Assembly: GCA_003482905.1 (NCBI GenBank)
Contig: DMXM01000034.1
Span: 83,306 to 147,305 of the forward strand
From: Elusimicrobiota bacterium
GTDB lineage: Bacteria; Elusimicrobiota; Elusimicrobia; Elusimicrobiales; UBA9959
Direction of reading: 5' to 3'
DNA: 64,000 nt
The notes below the pieces were generated by a model that searched no databases, was not told the origin of the DNA, and saw only the letters and a list, made by a program, of their open reading frames with translations. Position numbers and translations under genes: made by a program. This document shows, in pieces, positions 33,077 through 42,742 of the stretch; positions within the stretch are counted from its first letter, which is position 1; every line of letters begins with the position of its first letter.

Positions 33077-33230
33077 GGATGTGAAGTCGGGGGCCTGTCT
33101 GGGGTATTGCCCTGCAAACCCTGGAAGATGGAAACCGTTGCGCGGTTTCCCCCCGCCCTGGGAAATTATGGCGGGGCCCCCCCTTCCCCAAAGGGTTTGC
33201 AGGGCAACACCCCAGCCACCCCTCCGGTTT
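33077..33230. repeat. structured repeat element, copy B (three-way junction)
   Basis: This is the second copy of the element at 15232-15382, in the same orientation. The outer stem pairs 33100-33122 with 33192-33214 (22 of 23). The inner hairpins are 33130-33137/33143-33150 (loop TTGCG, identical to copy A) and 33151-33157/33170-33176 (loop containing TGGGAAATTAT as in A). Stem bases differ from copy A in a paired way, e.g. GGGAACCG/CGGTTCCC in A and GGAAACCG/CGGTTTCC here. It starts about 30 bp after the stop of the large surface protein gene. Confidence 0.85.
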
Positions 33231-33253
33231 AGTTTATGAGTAGAAAGTATAAT

Positions 33254-33299
33254 GGGGACAGGCTACTTTTCGTATTCCTGCGAAAAGTAGCCTGTCCCC
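33254..33299. repeat. perfect 19-bp palindrome (REP-like, possible terminator)
   Basis: Arms 33254-33272 (GGGGACAGGCTACTTTTCG) and 33281-33299 are perfectly complementary with an 8-nt loop. The GGGGACAG-type arm recalls REP palindromes handled by REP-associated tyrosine transposases (inference from memory). Only a weak T-rich stretch (TTTGTT) follows on the plus strand, so terminator function for the surface protein operon is possible but not clear. Confidence 0.75.
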
Positions 33300-33310
33300 T
33301 TTGTTCCCGA

Positions 33311-33328
33311 CGCCGGGCTTCCCCGGCG
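33311..33328. repeat. small GC hairpin
   Basis: Perfect 7-bp stem CGCCGGG-CTTC-CCCGGCG, 11 bp after the 19-bp palindrome. No U-run follows on either strand. Part of the palindrome-rich interval 33077-33330. Confidence 0.55.
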
Positions 33329-33352
33329 CTAATGTGAGACTTAGGACTACGA

Positions 33353-33733
33353 TTATTTGCTCTGGTCTTTGAATTTTAGGCGGAACAATCTAGATGAAAT
33401 AATAAGTCCGCTAAGTGTGCCAAGCCCAATTGTTAGAATGAATAAACCTGCAGGGCTTATGCTATTTAGAAAAATAGAAATTATGGCTGCTACTGTTCCT
33501 GCTGTTGAAAAATATAAAGCAGCAAGGTTGAGAAAATAAATCGCCCAATACGCCCATTTTGAGTCTTTGCGTAATATCTGTGTCCCTGTAATAAAGACCA
33601 TCCCAATTGCGCATCCAAAAAAGACGAATGGGATATTTGACCAAACTATCGGAGGGATTGCTGCTTTTGCGCTACTTAATGCGCTGGGCCCTGAAACAGC
33701 GCCCAAAGTACATGCCACGATATTAATTCGCAT
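33353..33733 (-). CDS. small AT-rich multi-pass membrane protein, unknown
   Basis: The 126-aa ORF codes for a hydrophobic protein with about four transmembrane segments (including PFVFFGCAIGMVFITG, WAIYFLNLAALYFSTAG and AGLFILTIGLGTLSGLII) and a basic C-terminus. I do not recognise it. The DNA from about 33330 to 33775 is clearly AT-richer than both sides and is bordered by palindromes, which suggests recent acquisition. No Shine-Dalgarno sequence precedes the ATG. It may be expressed weakly or be a remnant; the clean membrane-protein pattern argues for a real gene. Confidence 0.55.
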   Translation of the reverse strand: MRINIVACTLGAVSGPSALSSAKAAIPPIVWSNIPFVFFGCAIGMVFITGTQILRKDSKWAYWAIYFLNLAALYFSTAGTVAAIISIFLNSISPAGLFILTIGLGTLSGLIISSRLFRLKFKDQSK

Positions 33734-33784
33734 ATTAATTCAGCTTAGTGCCCTTTGTGCAGCGTTGCTGATATGGAGGGGTGG

Positions 33785-33903
33785 CGAGGGTGTGGGGTTG
33801 GAGGGCCGTCACGGAGGCCGAGGCTTGCGTAAGCGCCGAGGCCGAGTGACGAGGGGCGGGCACGGTGTGTCCCGACCCCGTGCCCGAGAACCCCACACCC
33901 TCG
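33785..33903. repeat. structured palindromic element C (three-way junction)
   Basis: A perfect 15-bp outer stem (33785-33799 with 33889-33903) encloses two hairpins. The first is 33807-33812 with 33846-33851, extended by GGCC pairs and a central GCTTGCGTAAGC dyad; the second is a perfect 9-bp stem 33857-33865 with 33878-33886. The architecture copies elements A and B, but the sequence is unrelated. It lies just beyond the nuoN stop, in the AT-rich ORF's upstream flank. Confidence 0.75.
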
Positions 33904-33964
33904 ACAGGACCCCGACTGGGCATCCTTGCGGATCTTTCGTTAAGCAATGCCAATGCGGTTTCTG

Positions 33965-35374
33965 CTAGAACCAGCGGGCGGCTTCGGCGGTTAGGGTCAG
34001 GAGAGGGCGGGAGAAGACTCCGGCGAGGATGACGCCCGCGGCCAGGAGGAAGATGACGGCTTCGGCGACGCCGACGGGGGCTTCGGCGTGGTCGCCGACG
34101 GACGGTTTCATGTACATGACGACCGTGACTTTAAGATAATAGTACATGGACACCGCGCTCATGATGATGGCGATGACTACCAGGCCGGTAAATCCTGAGT
34201 TTACCGCGCCGGAGAAAGCGTAGAACTTGGCGAAGAAACCGGCCAGGGGCGGCACGCCGGCGAGCGAGAACATAAAGGCCGACATGGCCCCCGCCAGCCA
34301 GGGGCGGCGTTTGGCAAGACCCGCCAGATCCTCGATAAGCGGTCCTTTCTCCCCCTTCTCAAGCACCAGCGCCACAGCGAAAGCCCCGATGGTCGCCATA
34401 GCGTAAACGGGCAGGTAATAAAGCACCGCCTCAAAACCCTTCTGGCCGCCGAAGAAAGCCACCGCCAGATAACCGGCGTGAGCCACGCTTGAATAAGCCA
34501 GCAGCCGCTTCAGGCCGGTCTGCGCCAGCGCCATAAGGTTGGCCGATACCGCCGTAATGGCCGCCAGCCACCAGAAGATCTCGTGCACAGGCCCGCCCTT
34601 AAAAAGGCTGAAAAGCTTCCACAGCACTATCACGCCTCCGGCCTTGACCGCGGCCCCCATGAAAGCCGATACCTGCGTAGGCGCCCCTTCGTAGGCGTCA
34701 GGCACCCACATATGGAAAGGCACCAGCGCCGTCTTGAAAGCGAAGCCCGAGATCACCAGCAGGAAACCCGCCAGCGCCAAAGGCTGCGGCGTTCCCGCCT
34801 TCAGCGCGGCAAAGCTCAGCGCCGGATAGACCGCGTTAAGAATAGCGATGCCCATCACCGTCATGCCGGAGCCGAAAGCTCCCAGCATAAAATACTTATA
34901 GGCCGCTTCAAGCCCGGGCTTGGACCGCCTGATGCCGGCCAAAGCGTACACGGGCAGGCTCAGCAGCTCCAGCGCGATAAAGGCCGTGAACAAGTCCCCG
35001 GCCGCCACCAGCGCCATTAGGCCGATGCCTGCCATGAAAATGAGGAAATAGTATTCCCCCTCGCTTTCCTCCGGCGCCGCGGGGCGGACCAGGGAGAGCG
35101 TAATTACAAGCGCCAGCACGCCCAGGACGAAAGTCCACAAATAGGCCGAAAGCGGGCTAAGCAGCAGCGCCCCGCTGAAGAAGGAGAGTTCGGCCGAAGG
35201 CGCGCGGCGCACGAAGGTCAGCGCCGCGAACACCGTGCCGAGCGCGATAAGTCCCTGCGTTCCGCGCAGCCGCTTGATAAAAAGCGGCAGCAGCAGGCAG
35301 GCTAGCGCGGCCAGCGCCAGCAATAGCGGGACGGAAATAGAGCAGGCGGCGAAATTTACAAGATCGAGGGTCAT
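33965..35374 (-). CDS. nuoN: NADH-quinone oxidoreductase subunit N
   Basis: The 469-aa antiporter-like subunit of complex I contributes a proton channel in the membrane arm. About 14 membrane segments are visible. The key lysine of the broken helix lies in SGFAFKTALVPFHMWVPDAYEGAPT, the typical Proton_antipo_M block, and a conserved Glu in the FIALELLSLPVYAL helix. It is the last gene of the nuo operon; its start overlaps the nuoM stop by 4 bp. Downstream lies structured element C and no classical terminator. Confidence 0.96.
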   Translation of the reverse strand: MTLDLVNFAACSISVPLLLALAALACLLLPLFIKRLRGTQGLIALGTVFAALTFVRRAPSAELSFFSGALLLSPLSAYLWTFVLGVLALVITLSLVRPAAPEESEGEYYFLIFMAGIGLMALVAAGDLFTAFIALELLSLPVYALAGIRRSKPGLEAAYKYFMLGAFGSGMTVMGIAILNAVYPALSFAALKAGTPQPLALAGFLLVISGFAFKTALVPFHMWVPDAYEGAPTQVSAFMGAAVKAGGVIVLWKLFSLFKGGPVHEIFWWLAAITAVSANLMALAQTGLKRLLAYSSVAHAGYLAVAFFGGQKGFEAVLYYLPVYAMATIGAFAVALVLEKGEKGPLIEDLAGLAKRRPWLAGAMSAFMFSLAGVPPLAGFFAKFYAFSGAVNSGFTGLVVIAIIMSAVSMYYYLKVTVVMYMKPSVGDHAEAPVGVAEAVIFLLAAGVILAGVFSRPLLTLTAEAARWF

Positions 35375-36915
35375 TCTTGTTCCTTCCCTCCGAGAGTTAT
35401 TTTAAATTCGGGCACGGCGGGCGCGGCCTGCTGCTGCGAGAGGGCGATATAGTTATTCACGGCGGGCATGGCGCGCCTGAGCAGCGGGTTGGGCCATACG
35501 CCTATAAGCACTATGAAAATTACCAGCGGCAAAAGATAAAGCCATTCCCTGGCGTTCAGGTCCGGCAGTATCTTGTTCTCCGTATGGCGCAGCGGGCCGA
35601 AGACCACCTGCTGGTACATGTCCAGCATGTAGACCGCCGACAGTATCACGCCGCCCACGGCCGCCCCGGCCAGCCAGGGGTAAACCTTGAAAGAACCGAA
35701 CAAGACCAGCACTTCGCCGATAAAGCCGTTAAGACCAGGCAGACCGACGGAGGAAAGCGTTACCAGCATGAAGACCGCGGCGAAGCCGGGCATAACCTTG
35801 GCGAGCCCGCCGTAATCCTCTATCATGCGGGTGTGGCGGCGCTCGTACAGCACGCCGACAAGCAGGAACAGCGCGCCGGTGGAAAGGCCGTGGTTCACCA
35901 TCTGCAGAACGGCGCCGGCCACGGCCGACGGCTCAAAAGCCATTATGCCCAGCATCACCGTGCCCAGATGCGCCACTGAGGAGTAGGCCACCATCTTCTT
36001 CATGTCGCGCTGGCTCCAGGCCACCAGCGAACCGTAAATTATGCCCACCACGCCCAGCCCGGCCAGCCAGGGAGCGAAGGCCGCCGCGGCCTGCGGGAAC
36101 AGCGGCACCGCCAGGCGCAGGTAGCCGTAAACTCCCATCTTTAGGAGTATGCCGGCCAGCAGAACGCTGCCCGCCGTGGGGGCCTCCACGTGTGCGTCCG
36201 GCAGCCAGGTATGGAAAGGGAAAAGCGGCACTTTCACCGCGAAGGCCAGGGCGAAGGCCGCGAACAGCCAGAACTGCGCCTGCGCCGTAAGCGCCCCGCC
36301 GTAAAGAGCCGGGATGGAAAAGGTCCATACGCCGGTGGCGGCATGATGCGCCGCCACCACCCACAGTATGGCCACCAGCATCAGCACCGAGCCGGCCATG
36401 GTATAGATGAAGAACTTGAGCGCGGCGTAAATGCGCCGCGGCCCGCCCCAGATGCCGATGAGGAAATACATCGGTATCAGCATGGCTTCCCAGAACAGGT
36501 AGAACACAAAGAGGTCCAGCGCCGCGAACACGCCTATCATCGCCGCTTCCAGGAACATCAGCGTGGCGTAGTAGGCGCGGCCGCTTTCCCTTATGTAGCT
36601 GAAAGAAGCCAGCACGGCTATAGGCATAAGCAGCGCGGTGAGCATTATCATCAGCAGGCTGATGCCGTCTATCCCCAGGAAATAGTTTATGCCGAATGAC
36701 GGCAGCCAGGCCCGGTCCAGTTGGAACTGCATAGCGGTCCCGGCGGGGTCGAAGCCGGTGTAAAGTTTTATAGAAACCAGCAGCACCGCCAGCGTGGCGG
36801 CCAGCGAGAGCCCTTTAATGGCGCCGGTACGCTCCGCCGGAACGGCCAGCAGGGCCAGCCCTGCGGCGGCCGGCAGTATTATCATCAGTGAAAGGGGATT
36901 GGTTATAAATTCCAT
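35371..36915 (-). CDS. nuoM: NADH-quinone oxidoreductase subunit M
   Basis: The 514-aa antiporter-like proton-pumping subunit shows the ND4 motifs FLFWEAMLIPMYFLIG (conserved Glu), AFAVKVPLFPFHTWLPDAHV (channel lysine) and AYSSVAHLGTVMLGI. About 14 transmembrane helices are expected. It lies between nuoL (3-bp gap) and nuoN (4-bp overlap). Length and motifs are standard. Confidence 0.97.
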   Translation of the reverse strand: MEFITNPLSLMIILPAAAGLALLAVPAERTGAIKGLSLAATLAVLLVSIKLYTGFDPAGTAMQFQLDRAWLPSFGINYFLGIDGISLLMIMLTALLMPIAVLASFSYIRESGRAYYATLMFLEAAMIGVFAALDLFVFYLFWEAMLIPMYFLIGIWGGPRRIYAALKFFIYTMAGSVLMLVAILWVVAAHHAATGVWTFSIPALYGGALTAQAQFWLFAAFALAFAVKVPLFPFHTWLPDAHVEAPTAGSVLLAGILLKMGVYGYLRLAVPLFPQAAAAFAPWLAGLGVVGIIYGSLVAWSQRDMKKMVAYSSVAHLGTVMLGIMAFEPSAVAGAVLQMVNHGLSTGALFLLVGVLYERRHTRMIEDYGGLAKVMPGFAAVFMLVTLSSVGLPGLNGFIGEVLVLFGSFKVYPWLAGAAVGGVILSAVYMLDMYQQVVFGPLRHTENKILPDLNAREWLYLLPLVIFIVLIGVWPNPLLRRAMPAVNNYIALSQQQAAPAVPEFKITLGGKEQE

Positions 36916-36918
36916 CGG

Positions 36919-38813
<1,895 letters not shown>

Positions 38814-38814
<1 letters not shown>

Positions 38815-39101
38815 CAGCCTTTCAGCTCCTTTATATTGCCGGCTTCCAGCGTTTTGAAAGTAGACGCCAGCGCTATTATCAGGGCCAGGCCCACGCCGGC
38901 TTCGGCCGCGGCTATCGCAAAAAGCATTAAGGCATAAGCCTGCGAGGCGGGCGATCCCAGCGCCACAAAAGCTATGTTGGCCGCGTTCAGCATAAGTTCA
39001 AGGAACATCAGCATGCGCACCAGGCTGCCGGAGGTGAGGAAACCCGCCGTGGCCAGGCTGAAAAGCGTGAAGCAGATGGCGGCAAGGTGGTATTGGGTCA
39101 T
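38814..39101 (-). CDS. nuoK: NADH-quinone oxidoreductase subunit K
   Basis: The 95-aa three-helix subunit (ND4L homologue) includes the helix MLMFLELMLNAANIAFVAL with the conserved membrane Glu and the second acidic helix AIAAAEAGVGLALIIAL. Both glutamates belong to the proton path. It overlaps nuoJ upstream by 4 bp and nuoL downstream by 1 bp. Confidence 0.96.
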
Positions 39102-39598
39102 TGCGCCGTCCTCCTTTTAGCGGTCAGGGCTACGGCGCCTACTATGGAGGCCAGTATGATCAGCGAAAGCAGTTCGAACTGGAAGACGAAAGGGCCGAAG
39201 ATCAGGCGCGCTATTTCCAACGTGCCCGTTTCGGAGAATTCCGGGGAAGCGGCTACGGCTTTCAGCGCCGTCGAAAGCTTCAGGAGCTCGGCCAGTATTA
39301 CCGCCGCGGCGGCGAGGCCTATCACGCGTTTTATTAGGGCGGGTCCGGGCTTGTCTCTCCACGCGGCCGGCGTGACTGTGAGCGCCACTATAAAAAGCGT
39401 CATGATGGCGCCGGCGTAGAGAATGACTTGCAGTATGGCCAGCAGCTGGGCGCTGAGGGCCAGATAGATACCGGCTGTGGCGAGCAGGGCGGCCAGCATG
39501 AGCAGCGCCGCTTTTACCGGGTTGCGCTGGAAGATCATAAGCAGCGTCGCCAGGGCGGCCAGGCCGCCGAACACGCAGATGGCCGCGGTGATCATCAT
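39098..39598 (-). CDS. nuoJ: NADH-quinone oxidoreductase subunit J
   Basis: The 166-aa membrane subunit (ND6 homologue) has five membrane segments and the characteristic LQVILYAGAIMTLFIVALT helix with the Tyr/Gly pi-bulge region. Two successive ATGs (39598 and 39595) follow a GAGGGGGG ribosome site; the first is used because it overlaps the nuoI stop as ATGA like the other junctions in this operon. Confidence 0.95.
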   Translation of the reverse strand: MMITAAICVFGGLAALATLLMIFQRNPVKAALLMLAALLATAGIYLALSAQLLAILQVILYAGAIMTLFIVALTVTPAAWRDKPGPALIKRVIGLAAAAVILAELLKLSTALKAVAASPEFSETGTLEIARLIFGPFVFQFELLSLIILASIVGAVALTAKRRTAQ

Positions 39599-40155
39599 TT
39601 TTCCCCCCTCGCCTTCAAGTACTCGTTGGCCAGGCGGTTGGCGGCGCCTTTGACGGACGGTTCCCCTGGCAAATTGCGCAACAGGCTTTCCTTGTTCATC
39701 ATAAGGGCCGTGCGCGTCTCTACGCCGCCGGGTATCTCCAGCGTATCCATGGCTATGGCGTCCTCGGGGCAGGCCTCCACGCACATGCCGCACATAACGC
39801 AGCGCGCGAGGTCTATGTCGAAAGAGGCGGGGTATTTCTCTACGCTGTTGTCGGGATATTCGGCTGCCTCTATGCGTATGCAGTAGGCGGGGCAGGCTGT
39901 CTGGCACATGAAGCAGGCCACGCACTTGGGCGAGCCGTCGGCGCGGACTTTGAGGCGGTGGCGGGTGCGCAGGCGGGCGGCGCCGGAAAGCGTTATTTTC
40001 TGTTCCGGGTACTGGACGGTGGGCATGCCCTTGGGGTTGATAAGGTTGACGAAGAAATGGCGCATGGTCACCAGCAGGCCGCGGGCTATCTCCCAGAGAT
40101 AGATCCTCTCCAGGAGGTTGAGCGGCTTGTTGTTGACTTTCTTTACGCTTATCAT
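39595..40155 (-). CDS. nuoI: NADH-quinone oxidoreductase subunit I
   Basis: The 186-aa peripheral-arm subunit carries two [4Fe-4S] clusters (N6a, N6b) in CVACFMCQTACP and CVMCGMCVEACP. It passes electrons to NuoB. The N-terminal amphipathic helix region (LLVTMRHFFVNL) docks on the membrane. The ATG at 40155 has GGGGAAG upstream and overlaps the nuoH stop; the open frame further upstream is not used. Confidence 0.96.
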   Translation of the reverse strand: MISVKKVNNKPLNLLERIYLWEIARGLLVTMRHFFVNLINPKGMPTVQYPEQKITLSGAARLRTRHRLKVRADGSPKCVACFMCQTACPAYCIRIEAAEYPDNSVEKYPASFDIDLARCVMCGMCVEACPEDAIAMDTLEIPGGVETRTALMMNKESLLRNLPGEPSVKGAANRLANEYLKARGEK

Positions 40156-41270
40156 ATCTTCCCCAGTGCCAGCATGACGGCGCCGGTTATCAGAATATTC
40201 AGCAGCGCCAGGGGGAGCAGGGTTTTCCAGCACAGGTTCATCAGCTGGTCGAAGCGGAAGCGCGGCAGGGTCCAGCGGATCACCAGCATGAGCCAGGAGA
40301 AGAAAATCGTTTTGGCGGCGAAGGCGCCGACTTGCATGGCGGCCACGATATAATGATTGAGCGGCAGCGTCTGCCCGCCTGGGAATATGAACCCGGGATC
40401 ATAAAGATAGGGTACCTGCCAGCCGCCGAAGAAGAGGGTGGCGGCCAGCATGGAGACCAGGATTATCTCCACGAACTCGGCGAACATGAAAGTGGCGAAG
40501 CGCATGGAGCTGTACTCCATGAAGTAGCCGATGATCTCGGATTCCCCCTCCACCAGGTCGAACGGGGTGCGCTTGTTCTCCGCTATGGCGGCGGTGAGGA
40601 ACAGTATGAAGGCGAAGGGCTGGTAGATTATCCCCCAGGCCGGCAGGAAGCCGAACAGCAGCCTGCCCTGCGCGCGCACCATGTCCTGGAGGCCGGCCGA
40701 GCCGTAGATCATCAGGAGCCCGACGAGAGTAAGCCCCAGCACCACCTCGTAGGAGATCATCTGCGCCGCGCCGCGCATGGCTCCCAGCAGGGCAAAGTTG
40801 TTCTTTGACGCCCAGCCGCCCAGGAACACGCCGTAGATGGCCAGGCCCGACAAGGCCAGCACGAAGAAGAGGCCGAGCGGCAGGTCGGCTATCAGCAGGT
40901 CGAACTTGTAGCCGAAGATCATTACATGATCTCCGAAAGGTATGACGGCGAACAGCGCCAGCACCGGGACCAGCGCAAAGAAAGGCGCCAGGGTAAAAAG
41001 CAGCTTCTCGGCGCGGCCCGGCACGAAGTCTTCCTTGAAGACCATTTTTATGCCGTCGGCCACGGGGTGAAAAAGGCCGTTCAAGGCCAGGCCGAAGACG
41101 GAGGCGCGGTTGGGGCCGATGCGGTCCTGCATCAGCGCGCTGACTTTGCGCTCGGCCAGCGTGAGCAGCGCGGTAAAGCCCATGATGGCGTTAAGAAATA
41201 TCAGCACCTTTACCGCGGCGGCGCCGGCGAACAGCAATATGTCCTTGTTAGCTTCGAAAAAATCCATCAT
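40152..41270 (-). CDS. nuoH: NADH-quinone oxidoreductase subunit H
   Basis: The 372-aa membrane subunit (ND1 homologue) forms the quinone chamber at the junction of the arms. Conserved blocks are LLTLAERKVSALMQDRIGPNR, GLFHPVADGIKMVFKEDF and the acidic loop PFDLVEGESEIIGYFMEYS. Eight to nine membrane helices. Its start overlaps the nuoG stop by one base (TAATG). Confidence 0.97.
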   Translation of the reverse strand: MMDFFEANKDILLFAGAAAVKVLIFLNAIMGFTALLTLAERKVSALMQDRIGPNRASVFGLALNGLFHPVADGIKMVFKEDFVPGRAEKLLFTLAPFFALVPVLALFAVIPFGDHVMIFGYKFDLLIADLPLGLFFVLALSGLAIYGVFLGGWASKNNFALLGAMRGAAQMISYEVVLGLTLVGLLMIYGSAGLQDMVRAQGRLLFGFLPAWGIIYQPFAFILFLTAAIAENKRTPFDLVEGESEIIGYFMEYSSMRFATFMFAEFVEIILVSMLAATLFFGGWQVPYLYDPGFIFPGGQTLPLNHYIVAAMQVGAFAAKTIFFSWLMLVIRWTLPRFRFDQLMNLCWKTLLPLALLNILITGAVMLALGKI

Positions 41271-42742
41271 TAAAAATTAATTCCCTTTAAAGCGTCCTCG
41301 GCGCAGTGTAGCCGCAGCGACGTGCCGCTGTATACCGCCAGCTTGTTCACCATCTCCCAGAGCGGCTTTACCCCTTCCTGCGCCTCTACCGCCGGTTCGG
41401 CCCTGCGCCTGAGCCCTTGGTGGTTTATGAAGGTCCCCGGCGTTTCGAAATATGAAGCGTACGGCAGCGTGGCGTAGGCCCCGGCGGGGATCTGGGCCTT
41501 GTTGGTGGCGAAAACTATAAGGCGCGCGCCGGAAGCCTTCACGACGTCCTTTATGAACGCGGCGGCACGGGCTTCGGTTACCACTACCTTTATCTGCCCG
41601 GCGCCGATCCGGCGTGAAAATTCTTCAAGGGTAAGTCCGCCGCGCGCGGCTTTTAACAGCATGGCCCCGGCGGTATTGGGGGCGGGATCCTTATTTATAA
41701 GGATGCCGTCCCGGATGCCCTGCTCGGCCGTAAAGTCGAAACAGAAATTCTCCGTCTTCAGCGCGTCCCCCGCCAGACGGGAGAGCGCCGCGTTATCTTC
41801 CACCGAAAGCCAGGGCGAGCCGAGTACCGCCGCCGCGGAGTGAGCCTCGTCGATGCGGGAGGCGACTTCGCGCAGGGCGGGCTCCAGGTCTATTACTCCG
41901 TTCTTAATAACGCCTTTCGCCAGCCTGTCCCCGGCCCGGACGGCCTTGTAGGTCATGCGGCCGTGGTCGCAAAGCCAGGTATTGGTCTCGGCATTGGGGC
42001 GCGGAACTATGCGGTGTACGGCATTTTCGTGATGGTGGGCCTCGATGAGGCAGCCGGTGGCGCAGCCGAGGCAGATTGTAGAAGTTTTTTTAAGGAACCA
42101 CGCGCGGGTCTTGAACCGGAAGTCCCTGGAGGTGAAGGCGCCTACGGGGCAGAGGTCGGCGATATTGAGGGAATAATCGTTGTCCAGCGCTTTCCCTTCC
42201 TTAAGGTCTATGTAGGAATGGTCCGCCCTTTCCATTACGTCCAGTTCCGAGGTTTTAGTGACTTCGGCGCAAAAGCGGACGCAGCGGGTGCAAAGTATGC
42301 AGCGCTCGTTGTCGAGCACCAGGTGGGGGCCGACGGCCCGGCGTTTGGCGCGGCGGGCTTTGTCGCCCTGCGGGAAGCGGCTTTTGGCCAGGCTGTAGGC
42401 CATGTAATAATCCTGCAGGCTGCATTCCCCGGCCTGGTCGCAGATGGGGCAGTCCAGCGGGTGGTTGATCAGAAGGAATTCCAGTACGTCCTTGCGGGCG
42501 GCTTTGACCTTGTCGGTAGTGGTCCGTACTATCATGCCGTCGGCGGCCTCGGTGGAACAGGCGGTCACCAGCTTGGGGGACTTCTCCACTTCCACCATGC
42601 ACATGCGGCAGCTGCCGGAGACAGTGAGTTTTGGATGGTAGCAGTAGCGCGGGATATAGACGCCGAGCTGCTGCGCGGCCTCAAGGAGCGTGGCGCCTTT
42701 GGCCACTTCTACGGTATTGCCGTCTATGGTCAGTTTCGGCAT
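41270..42742 (-). CDS. nuoG: NADH-quinone oxidoreductase subunit G (short form)
   Basis: NuoG carries the N1b [2Fe-2S], N5 and N4 [4Fe-4S] clusters of the peripheral arm. Visible sites: GSCRMCMVEV and VTACST (2Fe-2S), the HPLDCPICDQAGECSLQD His/Cys block (N5), CILCTRCVRFCAEV plus ADLCPVGAF (N4). A further CLGCATGC motif precedes the molybdopterin-oxidoreductase-like domain (N7-like ligands). The protein is 490 aa, well below the ~680-900 aa common for NuoG, so the C-terminal half of the catalytically silent molybdopterin-type domain is shortened. All electron-transfer clusters are kept, so function should be intact. Confidence 0.93.
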   Translation of the reverse strand: MPKLTIDGNTVEVAKGATLLEAAQQLGVYIPRYCYHPKLTVSGSCRMCMVEVEKSPKLVTACSTEAADGMIVRTTTDKVKAARKDVLEFLLINHPLDCPICDQAGECSLQDYYMAYSLAKSRFPQGDKARRAKRRAVGPHLVLDNERCILCTRCVRFCAEVTKTSELDVMERADHSYIDLKEGKALDNDYSLNIADLCPVGAFTSRDFRFKTRAWFLKKTSTICLGCATGCLIEAHHHENAVHRIVPRPNAETNTWLCDHGRMTYKAVRAGDRLAKGVIKNGVIDLEPALREVASRIDEAHSAAAVLGSPWLSVEDNAALSRLAGDALKTENFCFDFTAEQGIRDGILINKDPAPNTAGAMLLKAARGGLTLEEFSRRIGAGQIKVVVTEARAAAFIKDVVKASGARLIVFATNKAQIPAGAYATLPYASYFETPGTFINHQGLRRRAEPAVEAQEGVKPLWEMVNKLAVYSGTSLRLHCAEDALKGINF

